From the NCBI GenBank assembly GCA_002099365.1, contig MSED01000002.1, positions 3,038,001-3,102,000 of the forward strand: a stretch of 64,000 nucleotides of DNA, read 5' to 3'. The notes beneath the pieces are model-generated. The model was not told the origin of the DNA and searched no databases. It worked only from the letters and a program-made list of their open reading frames with translations. A program made the position numbers and the translations under genes. Position 1 is the stretch's first letter; each line of letters begins with the position of its first letter. Shown in pieces: positions 45,698 to 59,100 of the stretch. The stretch is from Phialophora verrucosa (Eukaryota > Ascomycota > Eurotiomycetes > Chaetothyriales > Herpotrichiellaceae).

Positions 45698-46722
45698 TCA
45701 AACCCCCTGACAAAGCTGAGAGTCTTCAGGGCTGTTCTGTAGTTGCCTTCGCAGAAAGTCACGAAATGTCTCTGGCTGGACAGTTGGATATCTGTCATTG
45801 TCCAGTTGATCGCCCAGAGCAAATTTACCGATCAAAGTGTAATAAATACCTGCTCTGCATTCGTCAGGACCGGAACTCGAGCACTTTGAAGTTGGGAGCG
45901 GAACATACGCGACAGGATTCTGCGCTCCACCTTCGGGATTAATATTGCGCTTGACGTCTTCCAGAGAGCCGACATTCTCTAGTTCTGGCTTGTGACCAAG
46001 AACGGCCTCGATATCTTCCGCAATATCGTGGAGCGACCTTTTCTGACCCACAACTTGGGCATGTCAGCAAGCACGGCTGAAATGGAACCTGGTTTCGACA
46101 ACCTACATCTCATGACACCCACGGCAGCAGGGTCAAGAATTACGGCAGCAACATACTGCGCGGCCGTGTGATAGCCGGTCAGATCCCAGGATCCCGTGCC
46201 AGATCCCCAGTATCGCAATTTCTTCTCCTCCGGCCTCCAAACATCAAAATACTCCCAGAATGTTTCCATCAACAAGCCCACGAGGATATGCACTCCCGAA
46301 ATCTTGGTCCGAGAGTCGAGATACTCCTTGACGTGCTTCATTGGGTCTTTGAGCAGAATGTCGCCGAAATCCAGGCGGGTGATATCGGCGGTATAATCGC
46401 TGGCAATGTACCGCGGGATGTTTTCGTCCTCGCACAGATCGATCAAGAGCTTCTGAGACTCGAGCATGACTTCGTTATCGGCGTAGTAGCAGCACACCAC
46501 GATGTCAGAACCAGCTATAAGGGTCCGCAAGGCGTCTCTGTCGTAAGGGCCACTCTGAACAAGTGTGACGTTGGGAGCACTCTTGAGAAAAGCGGGCAGT
46601 TTGCTGATATCACGACTTGAGCCCCGAACTTGCAACCCCGGTCGCTGGAGCAGGTCTGCCGCGATTAGGAGACCAAGCTTACCACTTATACCGGCGACGG
46701 CAACGGTGGACACTGTGGCCAT
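45698..46722 (-). CDS. NmrA-like/isoflavone reductase-type NAD(P)-binding protein
   Basis: Two exons, 46722..46107 and 46053..45698 (53-base intron, branch CTGAC), encode 323 residues. The N-terminal nucleotide-binding loop is VAVAGISGKLG, and the junction rebuilds the family segment MRFVGQKRSLHDIAED. There is no catalytic Tyr-X3-Lys of classical SDRs in the usual place, as in atypical NmrA proteins. Known members either reduce phenolic compounds (isoflavone, pinoresinol or related reductases) or act as redox sensors that bind regulators. It is the first gene of the right-hand metabolic group. Substrate or partner is unknown. Confidence 0.85.
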
Positions 46723-47604
46723 GAGTGCGAGACTTTGGTACCTTTGGGGCGATCAGATCGTGAGGGGGCTATACGCCGGGAGAATACAGTACACGGTTTC
46801 TTGCTTGAATCCTGCTGGACAAGGCGAACTATAATTATGAGCACTTTAACAGGGAAGAGCGCCGAGGCATATTCCGATAGCAACTATGTGGAGTCTTCAC
46901 ATAGCTCGGGAGGCAGACCCTACGAGCCTTTAAAAACTACTTTGATCTTAAGCATGACGTGATAACGTTGATGTCAGAACGGTCAACGACAGTCAGGGCT
47001 TCAATGATACAACGGTACATGGGGTGGTTAGTTGCTCCAGTAGGGTGGCAAAGCTTACCTTGGTGCATGAGAGCAAGCTTTTCCACGTTCCGACTACTTA
47101 TGCATTGCCCAGAATTGTCGCTATCGCATCCCATTAGCTTTCTACTTACTCGTCTCCCGCAGAGAATGCTTTCCATGCCAATGGCCTCGTGCAGCGCTTC
47201 CATCAGCCTAAAGTCTGAAGGTTGAGTTATCTCGAGGCTCTTGCAGAAGTGCAAGCTTAGATTCTTTGGGAGCTGGGTCCTGTTGCAAATCGAGCAAGAC
47301 ACTTGACTAATTACCCATGACACACCGTACGATTGACCCGCAAGGGGACCAAATCCTGACTGGAGAAACCCAGCTATTTCCCCAAGGGTTGAGATGGTCG
47401 TTTGTGAATGCTGCGGTCCCCCCGGTCCGTTTCAGACCCACAATGACCTTGAGTTCGTCTGGGATTGATTTGACTGTACCAGCCTGACGAACCGGTCTAT
47501 ATATGCACACAGCCGATCAAAATTCGCAATATGTGAAGACGCAAGTAAAAGCCCCTGTAACGTTTGCCTACTTGCATCTAACCTGCACAGTATTTGGAAT
47601 CTCA
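46723..47604. other. Divergent promoter between NmrA-like gene and SDR
   Basis: Both genes start here and point outward. A 128-codon minus-strand frame (47323..46937) has Cys/His residues but no recognisable domain and is left out. Confidence 0.45.
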
Positions 47605-48390
47605 ATGGCCTGCCTCAAAGACAAAGTCATCATCGTCAGTGGCGGTGCTTCTGGCATCGGTCTGGCTACAGTACTCAAACTCGCGGAACTCGGCGCCCGT
47701 GTCCACGCCATCGACCTGGCCGTCAAAGCAGCGGCGGATCTGCCCTCCAAGAATGTCACGTTTCACGGCTCTGTGGACGTGAGTTCCCGAGCATCCGTCA
47801 GTGAGGTGTTTGGCACGATCCGCGGAAAGGAAGGCAGCGTTTACGGGCTGGTCAACTGCGCTGGTATCGCGCCCTATTCTGCCGGGTATCTGCAGACGGA
47901 CGAGGAGTACCTGGCCACAGTGGCAGTCAACCAGCATGGCACGTACTTCATGAGTACGGAACTGCTGCGCCACTTCGAGGGTGATGCGGTCAATGGTACC
48001 GTGTCCGAGCCAGGGCCAGTGCCAGAGGGCAAGGGGGCGATTGTCAACGTCGGCTCCAGCGCCTCGATCCGGGGGTACTCAACCATGGGCGCTTATTGCG
48101 CCAGTAAGCACGCTGTCCTTGGGTTGACCAGGTCCTGGGCGATGGACTACGCAAGGTTTGGCGTCAGGATCAATTGTGTCGCCCCTGGTGGTGTCGATAC
48201 ACCACTTGCGCGTGCGCAGTGGGATCACGAAGGGCCGAGGGCAAAGCATGCTGATGATGGGATGGCGCCGATTCCGCTGGCTCGAATGGGCCGACCGAAC
48301 GAATTGGCCGAGACCATTGCGTTCCTATTGAGTGACGCCTCGTCGTATATCACGGGACAGGTCATTCCGGTCAATGGCGGCTACCCGTGA
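47605..48390 (+). CDS. Short-chain dehydrogenase/reductase (classical SDR)
   Basis: A single exon of 261 residues. The cofactor motif SGGASGIG is at residues 12-19, then VNCAGIAPY, the Ser of NVGSSAS, and YCASK with catalytic Tyr and Lys. The C-terminal GQVIPVNGGYP is typical. The aspartate after the second beta-strand (HAIDLA) suggests NAD(H) preference. The start at 47605 gives the usual SDR N-terminus; an in-frame extension from 47503 is possible but not needed. In the right-hand group it could oxidise an alcohol to the ketone taken by the flavin monooxygenase; that link is inferred. Confidence 0.9.
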   Translation: MACLKDKVIIVSGGASGIGLATVLKLAELGARVHAIDLAVKAAADLPSKNVTFHGSVDVSSRASVSEVFGTIRGKEGSVYGLVNCAGIAPYSAGYLQTDEEYLATVAVNQHGTYFMSTELLRHFEGDAVNGTVSEPGPVPEGKGAIVNVGSSASIRGYSTMGAYCASKHAVLGLTRSWAMDYARFGVRINCVAPGGVDTPLARAQWDHEGPRAKHADDGMAPIPLARMGRPNELAETIAFLLSDASSYITGQVIPVNGGYP

Positions 48391-48797
48391 TGGACGACAG
48401 GGAGGGGAAAAGATATGTCCCGGCAGCAGGCGCGAGCTTAGGCGTCTGTGTGAGCAATCGGGATTGCTCTTCTGGATGTATTTACGCTTTTCAGTGTCTT
48501 TTTCTGTTTCTCCCAAATCCGGAATCAAAGTCCCTGACTGCGATGATACTCCTAGGTACATCACGAGCAAATGGCTACTCCAGGACAAGAATGGTACTAT
48601 ATCGACAACCCAGCCCTGCAACTGGTATGCAATGTCTCGTCGTATTTTTGTTGAACTCCTCCTGAATGATGGGATAACACTGCTTGCTCCAGTTCTGCCT
48701 TTTGTGGACAGCTTATAGCCGGCATCATCAGCTCGTGAATCATGACAATGCTTCTGCCAGGACTGGGGATGGTTTGAAGAGAAACCTTGCCACTAAT
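48391..48797. other. Intergenic region between converging SDR and bZIP genes
   Basis: Nothing is recognised between these two 3' ends. Confidence 0.45.
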
Positions 48798-50745
48798 CTA
48801 CATTGGAGACCTATCTGGCGGATTCGGTGCAAACGGCGTCTCGGGCTGCGGTTGATGAGTGATCCAGCTCGAGGAGACCCTGTAACTCGTGCCGTGCGCC
48901 AGCGTAGCCTCGTATCCGTCCCACTTCAACATGGGATGCCTGGCGTAGAATCCCGGGTCGTACTTCCAGCATTTGTGTGAGTCATACAACTCGAGATAGT
49001 AGTACAACTGTTTCGCCAACCGGGGGGACTGGAGGAGTGTCGATAAGGGGACAGGATCCCAGAACCCTTTCCCTGGGCTCGTGTGGCAGGATATGCTGGT
49101 CGTGTCTAGCGCCGGGACCTCATACATCTGATACAAGCCCGAGAGCGAGCCGTCGTGCAGTTCCAACGAACTCGCCGTGCAGAGAGCTTGGATACTGGCA
49201 TTGGATGCGCCACCCGTCATGGCGTTGAAAATGTTCCAGACGCCGAGGAAGCCGGGCCCGGCTTCGACGCCTGCCAGAATCATAGAAATGTCGGGTACTT
49301 CGACCACAGTGTTCTCCATGATCTCTGTGAAGATCTCATCTGTCTTGGCATTATCGTTGAAGTGCTCAATCAGTCTGTCCCGGAGGCCACCAAAGGCCAG
49401 CCAGTCGATCACGCATGGGTGAGGCGTGCTGAGCTGCAGCTTGGACGGCTCGTAGTTGAATGGCAAAGGCTGAAAGGTTTTGAACGCCTGCTTGAGTTGC
49501 CACTTGATCACATTCTCGACGAGAGTGTAACATGTCGAGGCGAACCACATAACGGCTGGGAAAGGCGAAGCGTTCTTTGCAAAGACCATCATGGCGGCAA
49601 GACACGCTCGGCTCACACTGATAATTGAACAATTTAGTCAGTGCATATATGCAAAGTGAAATTCAACATACATATTTGAGTTGCTGATTCCTCCGGTGAG
49701 CTTGAGGTAATCCTCCATTAAAGACATCATGGCGTCAATCTGCGCTGATATCGAAGAGTGGCCAGCGTTTAAGAATCGTTGATTCAACAGGAGGTACAGC
49801 GTCCGGATCAATTGTGCGTCCTGCGGCTCAAAAGGAACTTGCAAGCAAGGTACGACAAAGACCTGGGCCTCTCGCGAGTCGGATCTACCATTCATCCCAT
49901 TTGCCAGGGCGAAATGGGGCTCGATGGGCGAAGTGAAGAAATCCAATGGCAGATTACGATATATCGCAACGTCCTCAAAGCCTCGAGATGCCGCATTATC
50001 TGGACGGCCCCTGCTGATTGATGACATGTCGCCAGACGGCAGTCCCATGCGCGCAGTGTAGTTGCCCCTTTCTAAGGTTGCTGCAGCTTCGGATATAGTC
50101 TCGCCCGTTTCCAGTGCGTTCCATTCGCAGATATCCACGTCGGTCTGCTTGGGCTCGAGGAAAGCTTCTTCGACGTCCACATCTGTATGATCCGAATTTT
50201 CTAATTCTTGTCCAAATTCCAGAGAATGGAAATCCGAGGTGGACCAATTGCGGGCATTAGTAGTCTTTGCACAATCGACATTAGTTTGGCTTGTTGGTGG
50301 CCATCAAGATGTTACGTACTGAAGTTTCTAAATGTGCTCTAGGCATATTTGACGATAACTTGGTCTTCGGCTCTCCATTCATGGTGTTAATAAGATCGTC
50401 GAAGACAGACCTCAGCCGTAGTATGTGGTCTTTGGTTTGCGACAGCGACCTCCGAAGCTCGTTGTTCTCTGCAATGATCTTCGCATTTCGCTCGTTTTCG
50501 CTCTTTGAGAAGATCTCGAGCCGTTCCTCCAGTTCTTTCAATCGGCGGTTGCGTCTTTCACGAAAATGCCTCTGCGAATCTCGATTCCGTTTCCGTCTTG
50601 ATGGGAACGGTCAGCGGATGTTGCCCGAACGATGAAGATAGTACCACGGTATCACATAGTTGAACGGACCATGGTTTGCAAAGGAAGCTTCAAGGATAAC
50701 CTGCCTTTTCTCGTCTTCATTCAGGACTGTAGTAACACTCTCCAT
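48798..50745 (-). CDS. bZIP transcription factor with C-terminal DUF3425 domain
   Basis: Proposed exons: 50745..50648, 50596..50320, 50264..49672 and 49617..48798, about 595 residues. The basic region RKRNRDSQRHFRERRNRR is followed by a leucine zipper-like segment (LKELEERLEIF, then further heptads). The C-terminal half has the DUF3425 signature region (HPCVIDWLAFGGLRDRLIEH), and the long middle part is variable, as in other fungal bZIP-DUF3425 regulators. Introns 2 and 3 are well supported (GTACGT with CTAAT branch; GTATGT with CTAAA). Exon 1 and its junction (donor GTGGTA) are weak; the true N-terminus may differ. It is divergent from the flavin monooxygenase and is the only regulator in the right-hand group, so it may control it. 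Confidence 0.8.
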
Positions 50746-51832
50746 CGTTTTGACCGCCACTTCTACCGTGCCTTGCGCAGAGATTGACCAGGCGGGGAGA
50801 TGAATTGTGGTGCAGGGTAACAGATAGCTTTAGTAGAGCGTCTGACCAGCTTGCGCAATGCAGAAAATGCGTCGAATTGCGGTTGTATGATATTGTGCGA
50901 GATGAGAAGAATGCCCCAAAGTCCGGCGGCTTTCACCCAATAGACGACAGCACCAACAGAAGGCTTTCGATCTTTGCTAGACGGGCTCGGTTAAGGCATG
51001 CTCCAGAGTCTTCAGTTTACTGCATCTGGGGGCGGGGGAAGCCCACAAATGACCCCAGCTGCCTCGCAACCCCCCTCCTCCCTACCTCAGCCCCTTAACT
51101 AGCCCTCCACTGGAGGGCAATTTCAAGTGGACGGCCGTTCTTCTGCGCCGCTCCTCTTTAGCTCCCATCAAACAAGGCGATTCAGGATCCTTTTTTGTTT
51201 CCACATGGCCACTCTGCTTGCCGCTTACCGGTTGGACTCCCTACATCCTGCTTTCTACCCCATTCCGCGGGTAGCATGTCCCCAATACCTCGTATCAAGC
51301 TCCGCAACACTGGCCGAGGCATCTGTCCCATGCGGGGAACAGATGATTAGCTAACAACAGCACAGTCAAGGTACGTAACACTCTATGTGTCATGCATCGA
51401 CCCCGGCTTCTTCCCTCGATCTCGGGCTGTGGCGTTGACAGATCGGAGTTCTATCCCTTGGTGAACTGCATGAGGCTGTTAGTCAAGGCATCCGTCACGA
51501 GAGGTCTTCTGGGTGGAGCGAGATCAAGCTCTTATACCCAATACTCCAGATCCGCAAGAGCTGGAGCTCTGCGAGTGCTCTGACATGCTCTGACATGCCG
51601 GACACAAGATTTGTTGCTCTCTTGTGTAACGACTAATGTGTCAATACGCCGGACAGTTGCTGCTGATTGTCCAGCAATGCTATGGCGGTCATGCAGCTAC
51701 TGGCATCGAATATTTGAAGGGGTACATTAGTACCCGGTTGGGTGAGCATGACTCTAAACAGTCGGCTCTTTATATCCTCTCTTGCATCAATCTCTACGGA
51801 AATCGGCAAAAATATTGGCCTGGCCAGTCGAC
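50746..51832. other. Divergent promoter between bZIP and flavin monooxygenase
   Basis: About 1.1 kb. A short CTCTGACATG duplication occurs near 51580-51600. No gene is recognised; several CT-rich stretches probably belong to the monooxygenase leader. Confidence 0.45.
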
Positions 51833-53984
51833 ATGTTCGCGCCTCAAACGCTCACTAATGGCCGCCCCAAAAAACTGGCACCATATGAATTTGATGAGAC
51901 AAAAACCTGGGACTTGAGGCGACGGACGATTGACAACCTCCGGCGCATCAAGGTCATCTGCATTGGCGCTGGAATGTCCGGCATCATCACCGGCGTCCTC
52001 TTTCCCAGGAGCATAAGGAATCTAGACTTGGTCATCTATGAGAAAAACCCAGAGTTGGGAGGCACGTGGTACGAATCGAGGTAGGGATAGGACCCATATG
52101 ATGGTAGAGTAAGCTTGAAACTAAGCAAGTCCTAGGTACCCCGGCGTGGCGTGCGATGTCCCTTCTCATGCCTACCAATTCACATTTGAGAACAACACTG
52201 CATGGAGCCGTTACTGGGCGTCAGGACAAGAAATCCAAGCATATCTAAAACATACTGCGTCGAAGTACGGGGCGGACAAGTACATGAAATTCAACCACCT
52301 TTGCGAGCAAGCCAGATGGAATCAGCAGGAAGGAAAATGGCACGTCACCCTCAAGATGACCGACACAGGCAAGGTCAGGCAAACATCTCCACGTACGTCG
52401 TTCGGATTCTGATATATCTAGACTTTTGTGGATACATGCGATGTTCTACTGTCAGCAGTCGGCCCTCTAAACAAGTGGGATTGGCCGGATATTCCAGGGA
52501 TTAAAGATTTTAAAGGCGACATCATACATAGCGCAGCATACAACATTGATTTCAAACCCGAAGGCAAGAGGATCGCCCTGATTGGCGGCGGATCAAGTGG
52601 TATTCAGATGCTTCCACAACTGGCACCCAAAGCAAAGTACATCGATCACTACATGAAAGGCAAGACCTGGATCCCGCCTTTTGGCATGGGAGCCCAACCT
52701 GTTCTTAACCGCAATGGAGACCGTATGCACATCTCGAGATTCGCTGTGGACTAAGCTGACGATTCTCCAGCCCAGACCCCGGCAGAAGATCTAGAAGCTT
52801 GGAAGGATATCAAGGTCTACCTCAAATACAGACACGAGGTCGAAGGCTATTTGCACGAGGCTTCAGATGTTTTGTATAAGGGGACAGACAGTTCATTAGC
52901 GTTCCAAAAGCTGTGCGAGGACCATATGAGGACAAAACTGGCCAAGAAGCCCGAGATATTCGAGGCACTAAAGCCCGACTTTCCCCCTGCATGCAGAAGA
53001 CTGACGCCAGGGCCAGGGGTAAGCCATTCTCGGTTGTGATATATCAAAATTCTCTGTGCTTACATTACACGTAGTACCTGGAGGCGTTGGTGCGCGATGA
53101 TGTCAACTTCATATCAGATACGGTCAAGAAAATCACCGAGACGGGAGTAGTGACTGAAGATGGAACTCTTCGAGAGGTTGATGCCATCATCTGTGCCACG
53201 GGATTTGCAGGGTAAGCTCTTTTCCAACAGGTCTCCGCTGTAGGCCTCGTACTGACCAGGACAGATACAAGCAGCATTTCCCACTGTTTGGGAAAGAAGG
53301 GATCAACTTACAAGACCAGTGGGAGGCTGATATTCCTGAAAGCTACATGGGCTTGTCTCCGGCGAACATGCCCAATTATTGGGTCTTTTTGGGTCCCAAT
53401 GGAGGCCCTGGCATCGGCTCTACGGTACCCTTTCTCGAAAACGGTGCTCGTTACATGATAAAATGCATCCAGAAGATACAACGCGAATATCTAAAGTCTA
53501 TGACGCCCAAGTATGTGCTGAGGCCCACTCGAAGCTCATTCATATAGCATCCCGACTGACATTGACAGGACAACTGCTGTCAAGAATTTTGGAAGGTACA
53601 CTGATCAATTTCTGGAGCCAACTGTGTTCAATGCAAATGTAAGCCTTCTAGATGCTTTTGTCACTGCAGATCTGTCCTGATCAACTCTCTATCTTATAGT
53701 GTCGAGCTTGGTGGAGGCACAACACAAACGGCCGTCTTCTCGCCATATGGCCAGGAACTGCGCTTCATGGCATCTACTGTCTGGCGAACCCAAGGTGGGA
53801 GGATTATGACTACGAACTGAGGGAAGAGCTAGGTGATAATCCTTTCAACTGGCTTGGAAATGGATACTGCACGGCCCAGATAGAAGGCAAGAACATGACG
53901 GCCTACCTGGAGGATGAATTCTCGAAGGTGCCTGTTGTCAACCCACTGGAGGCAGAACTGGGACAGGGGAATATTGTTTTCTAG
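51833..53984 (+). CDS. Flavin-containing monooxygenase of Baeyer-Villiger type, with one doubtful junction
   Basis: Eight exons: 51833..52080, 52136..52373, 52422..52722, 52771..53018, 53075..53211, 53264 (or 53259)..53510, 53569..53638 and 53700..53984. The FAD motif is VICIGAGMSGIITG, the second Rossmann motif IALIGGGSSGIQ, and the conserved PGVACDVPSHAYQ, IICATGF and LGPNGGPG segments are present. This is the pattern of class B flavoprotein monooxygenases that insert oxygen next to ketones. With the best acceptor (53263) the frame is shifted by one base at the CCCC run 53279-53282. An acceptor five bases earlier (53258) keeps the frame and gives 592 residues but lies very close to its branch site. 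The gene may therefore be intact or slightly damaged. Substrate is unknown. Confidence 0.82.
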
Positions 53985-54652
53985 GACAAATGCGACGCAC
54001 ATAGTCGGATGGCCATAACGATCCAGCAAAATAGGTCCCAATGGGAAGCTCCTGTATAAGATGAGCAGGACCTGGGTTGACAACCTTACAGTGCAAAAGA
54101 GCTCTTGTCCATCGGCAACACTGTGCCTGTACAGGCCTCGGCCCTTTGGCGCAGACCTACTAGCATCCATTTATTCCCTACCAAAATCAGGCTGTGGCGA
54201 TATATTCTCCTTTCCCACATACATGTAGTGTGAAGGACAACACCCACCTGTTATTAGCCACCAATCGCTCTCTCCACATCTGACGGATCAGTCGACACAT
54301 CGACCCAGTTGAACGGTGCAATGTCGTGCTAGTATTAGAGTTCGCTGTTAGCCAGTCTCTCTCGACCTAAGGGGGAGTTACGTACCACAGCTTTGGTCAC
54401 CTTAACACTGACAATCTTCAATGCTGCTTCCAAATCACATCAGGAGTAGTCTGGAAACTGCATCCTCCCCCTCAGTTCCAGAGACTCGGACCTACAGCCG
54501 AGGGAGTCTGGGGTTAAACAATGCTGATATCTATATAATGCCGTCCCTTATCAGAAGAAGTTGCTGCGGAACAAGTCGCCCTGGAAAACTTTACAGTGAA
54601 CAGACAAGGCCCTTAGTTCTTCCCACTAGCCAGAGATCAACACTTTGCTGCA
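53985..54652. other. Intergenic region and promoter of the MFS gene
   Basis: No coding sequence is recognised. A 113-codon minus-strand frame (54170..53829) overlaps the monooxygenase and is a shadow. Confidence 0.45.
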
Positions 54653-55851
54653 ATGGCCGTCGAAATGCCCGAGAAAGAGAACCCAGACCACGTGGATATG
54701 GCCCACGACGCGGTGGGAGGCGACAACCCCGAGGTCAAGGAGACACCATTCAACAGCATGCAATTCATCGGCACCATCATCGCTGCTGGCTTTGGTATGA
54801 TCGGTGTAAGCCCCGCCAACAAACCGCAGTCTGACTCTTGACTTGTGCTGATCTGTAGCTTTCTGGTGCAGGGCAGTGGCGCCTTCGCCCTGCCTGCCTC
54901 CGTCCTTGCCCAGATCAATGCTGACATTGGCCCGGACCCGAATTACTTCTGGATCGGCCTTGTCAACACTCTCATGCTATCTGTAGGCTTTACTCTCGTC
55001 GGGCGTATTACCGACATCTTCGGGAGGCGATACTTTATCATTGGCGGCACAGTGCTATGCATGGTCGGGACGATCATCGCCTCTCAGGCCAAGACGATCA
55101 ATATGCTAATCGGTGCCAACGTGCTCGTTGGTTTGGGAGCCTGCGCGCCATCCTCTGTCGCCTATGTTCTTGGTGAACTCGTCCCCATGAAGCACAGATA
55201 CTTGCTGCTGGGCTTGATGTTTTTGTGGATGTTACCCTCGGTTGCACTGGGTCCCGCGGTTGCGTGGGCATTTGTCCTTCACACAAAGGCAGGTTGGAGA
55301 TGGTGCTACTATCTCATGACCATTACGAACGGTATATCAGCACTGGGGTACTCAATCTTCTACCACGTGAGTTCTTGTGAATCTCCAGCTCTGAGCTTAT
55401 TTCGTTTTGCTGCTGGACACTCTCTGACGCCTCAGTTCATAGCCACCCACTTTCAAGATGAAAAACACGAAACCTCGGCTTGAGCTCCTCAAGTCGTTCG
55501 ATTGGATCGGCTTGATCCTCTTCATGGGTGGCCTCGTGGTCTTCCTCATCGGCCTCTCCTGGGGTGGATCGGTGCATCCATGGAAGAGCGCTGAGGTCAT
55601 TGCCTTTATCGTCGTTGGAGGTTGCACAATTATCGTATTCGTCATCTACGAATGCGTTGCTCCTTTGGAGGAACCCCTGGTGCCCATGCACCTCTTCAGA
55701 AACACTGGTAAGAACTCTTTCCCTTCCACATTGTGAGCGGCTGATGCTAATGGTAGCACAGATTGGGTCATGAGTGTCTCGGTCATGTCTATAGCCGCCT
55801 CATGTTACTACGGCTTTTCCGTGATATTCCCTCAAATGGTCTTTGGCTTAT

Positions 55852-56119
55852 TGTTGAGCTGAGACGCTATTTACAGTCACATATATATATACCCTTATAC
55901 AGCTGTCTGTCTTATTTACAGAGGTCTTTGCGTCTTCTTATATATCTGAAAGACGCCTGTGCCTCTCTACCTCAACACCACTACCGAGGCACCTCTAAGG
56001 CACTCGGGGGCACTCTAAGGCACTCGGGGCACTCTTGAGGCATTCTCGAGACACTCTTAAGACGCGCCGTTATCTTAAACGGCGCCGACGAGGTGCCTCG
56101 GAGTATACTCGGTTTAACA
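55852..56119 (-). repeat. Left LTR (3' LTR of the element)
   Basis: 268 bases, starting TGTTGAGC and ending TTTAACA. It contains short direct repeats around GGCACTC and a hairpin GCGCCGTT...AACGGCGC. Its outer half keeps C/G where the right LTR has T/A; its inner half shows the reverse. Confidence 0.9.
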
Positions 56120-59100
56120 TACCCTCCTAGGGCGTAATTATCTCTTAATCTCGGCCTAAATATTAACTAGGTTTAGCTGCCGTGTGAAACGCTCGAATAC
56201 CTGTCTTAGGAGAGGTTTTGTAAGGCCGTCTGCCTTTATAGCGCTGGTGGAGACCTATTCGACGTCGATAGTGCCTTCTTAAACCTCTTGACGCAACTAA
56301 TGCTGGTGTATATCGACGTAGCGTAGGCGGGTTATGAGGAGAGGTTCCTCGGCCTTTAGAAGGTGTATTATTTATTTATTATCTAACTATATTACTAAGC
56401 CTCTATTAAAGCTAAAGTTAATATAGTTAAAGAACCTTTACTAGTATAGTAGTTCCTTTATAGATCGAGATAATATAAGTAACTCTACTTCTATAGTCGA
56501 TATTATAATAGTTATCTACTTTAAGGCCTTCTAGTTAATTAAGCTGTTATATAAGCTAAAGAGATACCTATTAAAGCTCTTTCTATTTATATTATTAATA
56601 AATACGGCGTTTAAGTAATACTTAAATAAGAAAGAGAGTAGTTAGGTAAATAGCTATATTTTAACCTCTAAAGGCTTAAGGACGCCTCTATATTCGATTA
56701 TAAGATATTTTAAATAGCTAAGATAAGTTAATACCTTATTAGCGAAATATATATACTTTAACGAGAGGTTCTATAGATATTAAGAGAAGATTAAGACTAC
56801 CTTTATAATATTTAATCTAGTAATAATAGCTATAAAATTAATTAAGCTAATATATAACTAAAACCTATATTTATTTAAAGTAAATACTTTATCTTTATAT
56901 TAATTTAGTATATTTACTAGTAAAGGGGTTTATATAAGATACTTAATATTAAAATATATAATTATCTTATTAATATAAGAGTCTTAATATAACTAGAGAA
57001 AGCGTCTTAATTTATTACGAATAATATATATATCGAGAAACTAGTTAATCTTTATAATCTCTCTTAGCTTAAAGTCTCTCTATAGTTTATCGACTAGCTC
57101 TTATACCTTTAAGGCGTCTTTCTTTAAGAAGAGAAGGATAATATCGTTAATATAAAAGAAGAAGATAATCTAGTCGTTTACTAGTATATAGTTTACGCCG
57201 AGAACTCTCTTAAGGCCTAGTTTAGTAAGAATATTTACTAAATAGTTATATTAAAGGCGAGGTAACTATTTAAGGCTATATAGGGTCTTTAGAAGCTAAA
57301 GGACTCTATTATTTTATTAAAACCCTAGTAACTACTTAATTATAACGTCTTTATTAATATTACTATTAAGGAAGATATTAATAGCGTTAAGCTATATAAT
57401 TTTAAGGTTAAACGCTACTAAAAGTACTATTAGTGCTCTAAAATATTAAATTACGAGCGTTATAGTATAGTTATCCTTTTAAGAGATCTAAAAATCTTCT
57501 TAAATATAAATTCGCGCCTTAAACTTATTTAAATAACTATTTATATTAAATTTATACTTAAATATTTAGAGAAGCGGTAATAGCTTATATTAAGGTTATT
57601 TAAGAACCTCTCGAAATATTCCTTTCGCCTTTAATACCTTAAACTTTATATAGATAGTTATAATAAAGTATTTACTAAACGGATATTTTTTAAGGTCTCT
57701 TTAGCCTTTTAGTTTTAGAGGTAATATATCTCTATAAATCTTTAGCTTATTTAGATCTTAAGATACTACTACTAGTACTAATACTTTATTTATTACTTAA
57801 GAACCTTTTATAAGAGCTATAGCGAAGCTATAATAGTATTCTAAAGGTTCTTTAGTATCTAGAATAAACTATATTAGCCGTCTCTTCTTTCTCTTACACT
57901 TTAAACCTTCGGGGAGGATATTATCGTCGCTTAGTACTATAGAAATTTTATACGCGTGTAGTATTAAGTTTAGTCTCTATCCTGTTAGTCTTTCCTATAT
58001 AGCCTATATTAGTTTATATACGTCTTTTACCCTTCTAGATAAGGATAAAGGAGGTATAATAAAGTTATTATCTATTATATTAGGTATATATACGGTATCT
58101 AGTGTATTTACCTTTAGTTAAGACGTTCTTAAAGACTAAGAAGACTCCTAATATAGAGTAATTTCTAATATCGCGTCGGAAGAGTTACCTATTCTAGTAA
58201 TTATTTATACCTTAGATAAGTTACCTCTTCTTAATTATACCCTTTAGCCTTATTTTACTATAGTATTTATAACTTTATCTTTATTATCTTTATCTTTATC
58301 TTATAATTATATACCTTTAGAGACACCGCCGAGGATATTAAGATTAATAATATCGGCGTCTAATTTAAAGCTGTCGAATTATAAGAGATACGGTATATCT
58401 TATAAGTCGAACTTCTAGCTCTCGTTAAAATATATATTATATATCCGTATAATTTTATATCTGTTTTAAGGGTTCTAGATACGCTATATATTAGTCGAGT
58501 TATATTTAATTAAATAACTAATTAAGGCCCTTATATTTAGCTTCTTCTTCTTTAATATATTATATAATAGCTAGTACGCCTTCAAACTAATAATATAAAG
58601 GTATTTAAGACTCGGTTTATTACCTATAACAGCCTTAAAGGGCGTCTTTTAGTTAAGTTTATATATTAGGGTCCTATTTATTAAATATATAGCTATTCTA
58701 ACGATTTTAAGCTAAAGATTATAAGGTAACTATAAAGCTTATCTAAGAGTATAAGCCTTTATAGTAAGTATTTTACTATACCTCTCTATATATCTATTTT
58801 ATATTAGGGTATATAGAGTACTTAATTCGATTATAATACCTTATTCTTAAAGATATTCCTTTATCTTCTCTCTTACAGCCGTCTTATTATTAATACAGAT
58901 AATCTTTATACGCTATTAGTATTATAACTTAATATAAGCTAATAAAAGTCGGAACACTTAAGCTATACCTTTATATCTCGGTTTATAGAAGAGGATACTA
59001 AAATTCATTAAGTAGTACTAAAAATAAATAATATATTTATCCCCGTTAAATCCCTCTTTTATCTAGAGAAGATTATAAGATATCTAATAAAAGGTATACT

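Noticed and set aside
46937..47323. A 128-codon minus-strand frame with several Cys residues
   Set aside because: Cys spacing fits no zinc-binding pattern, and the frame lies in a divergent promoter.
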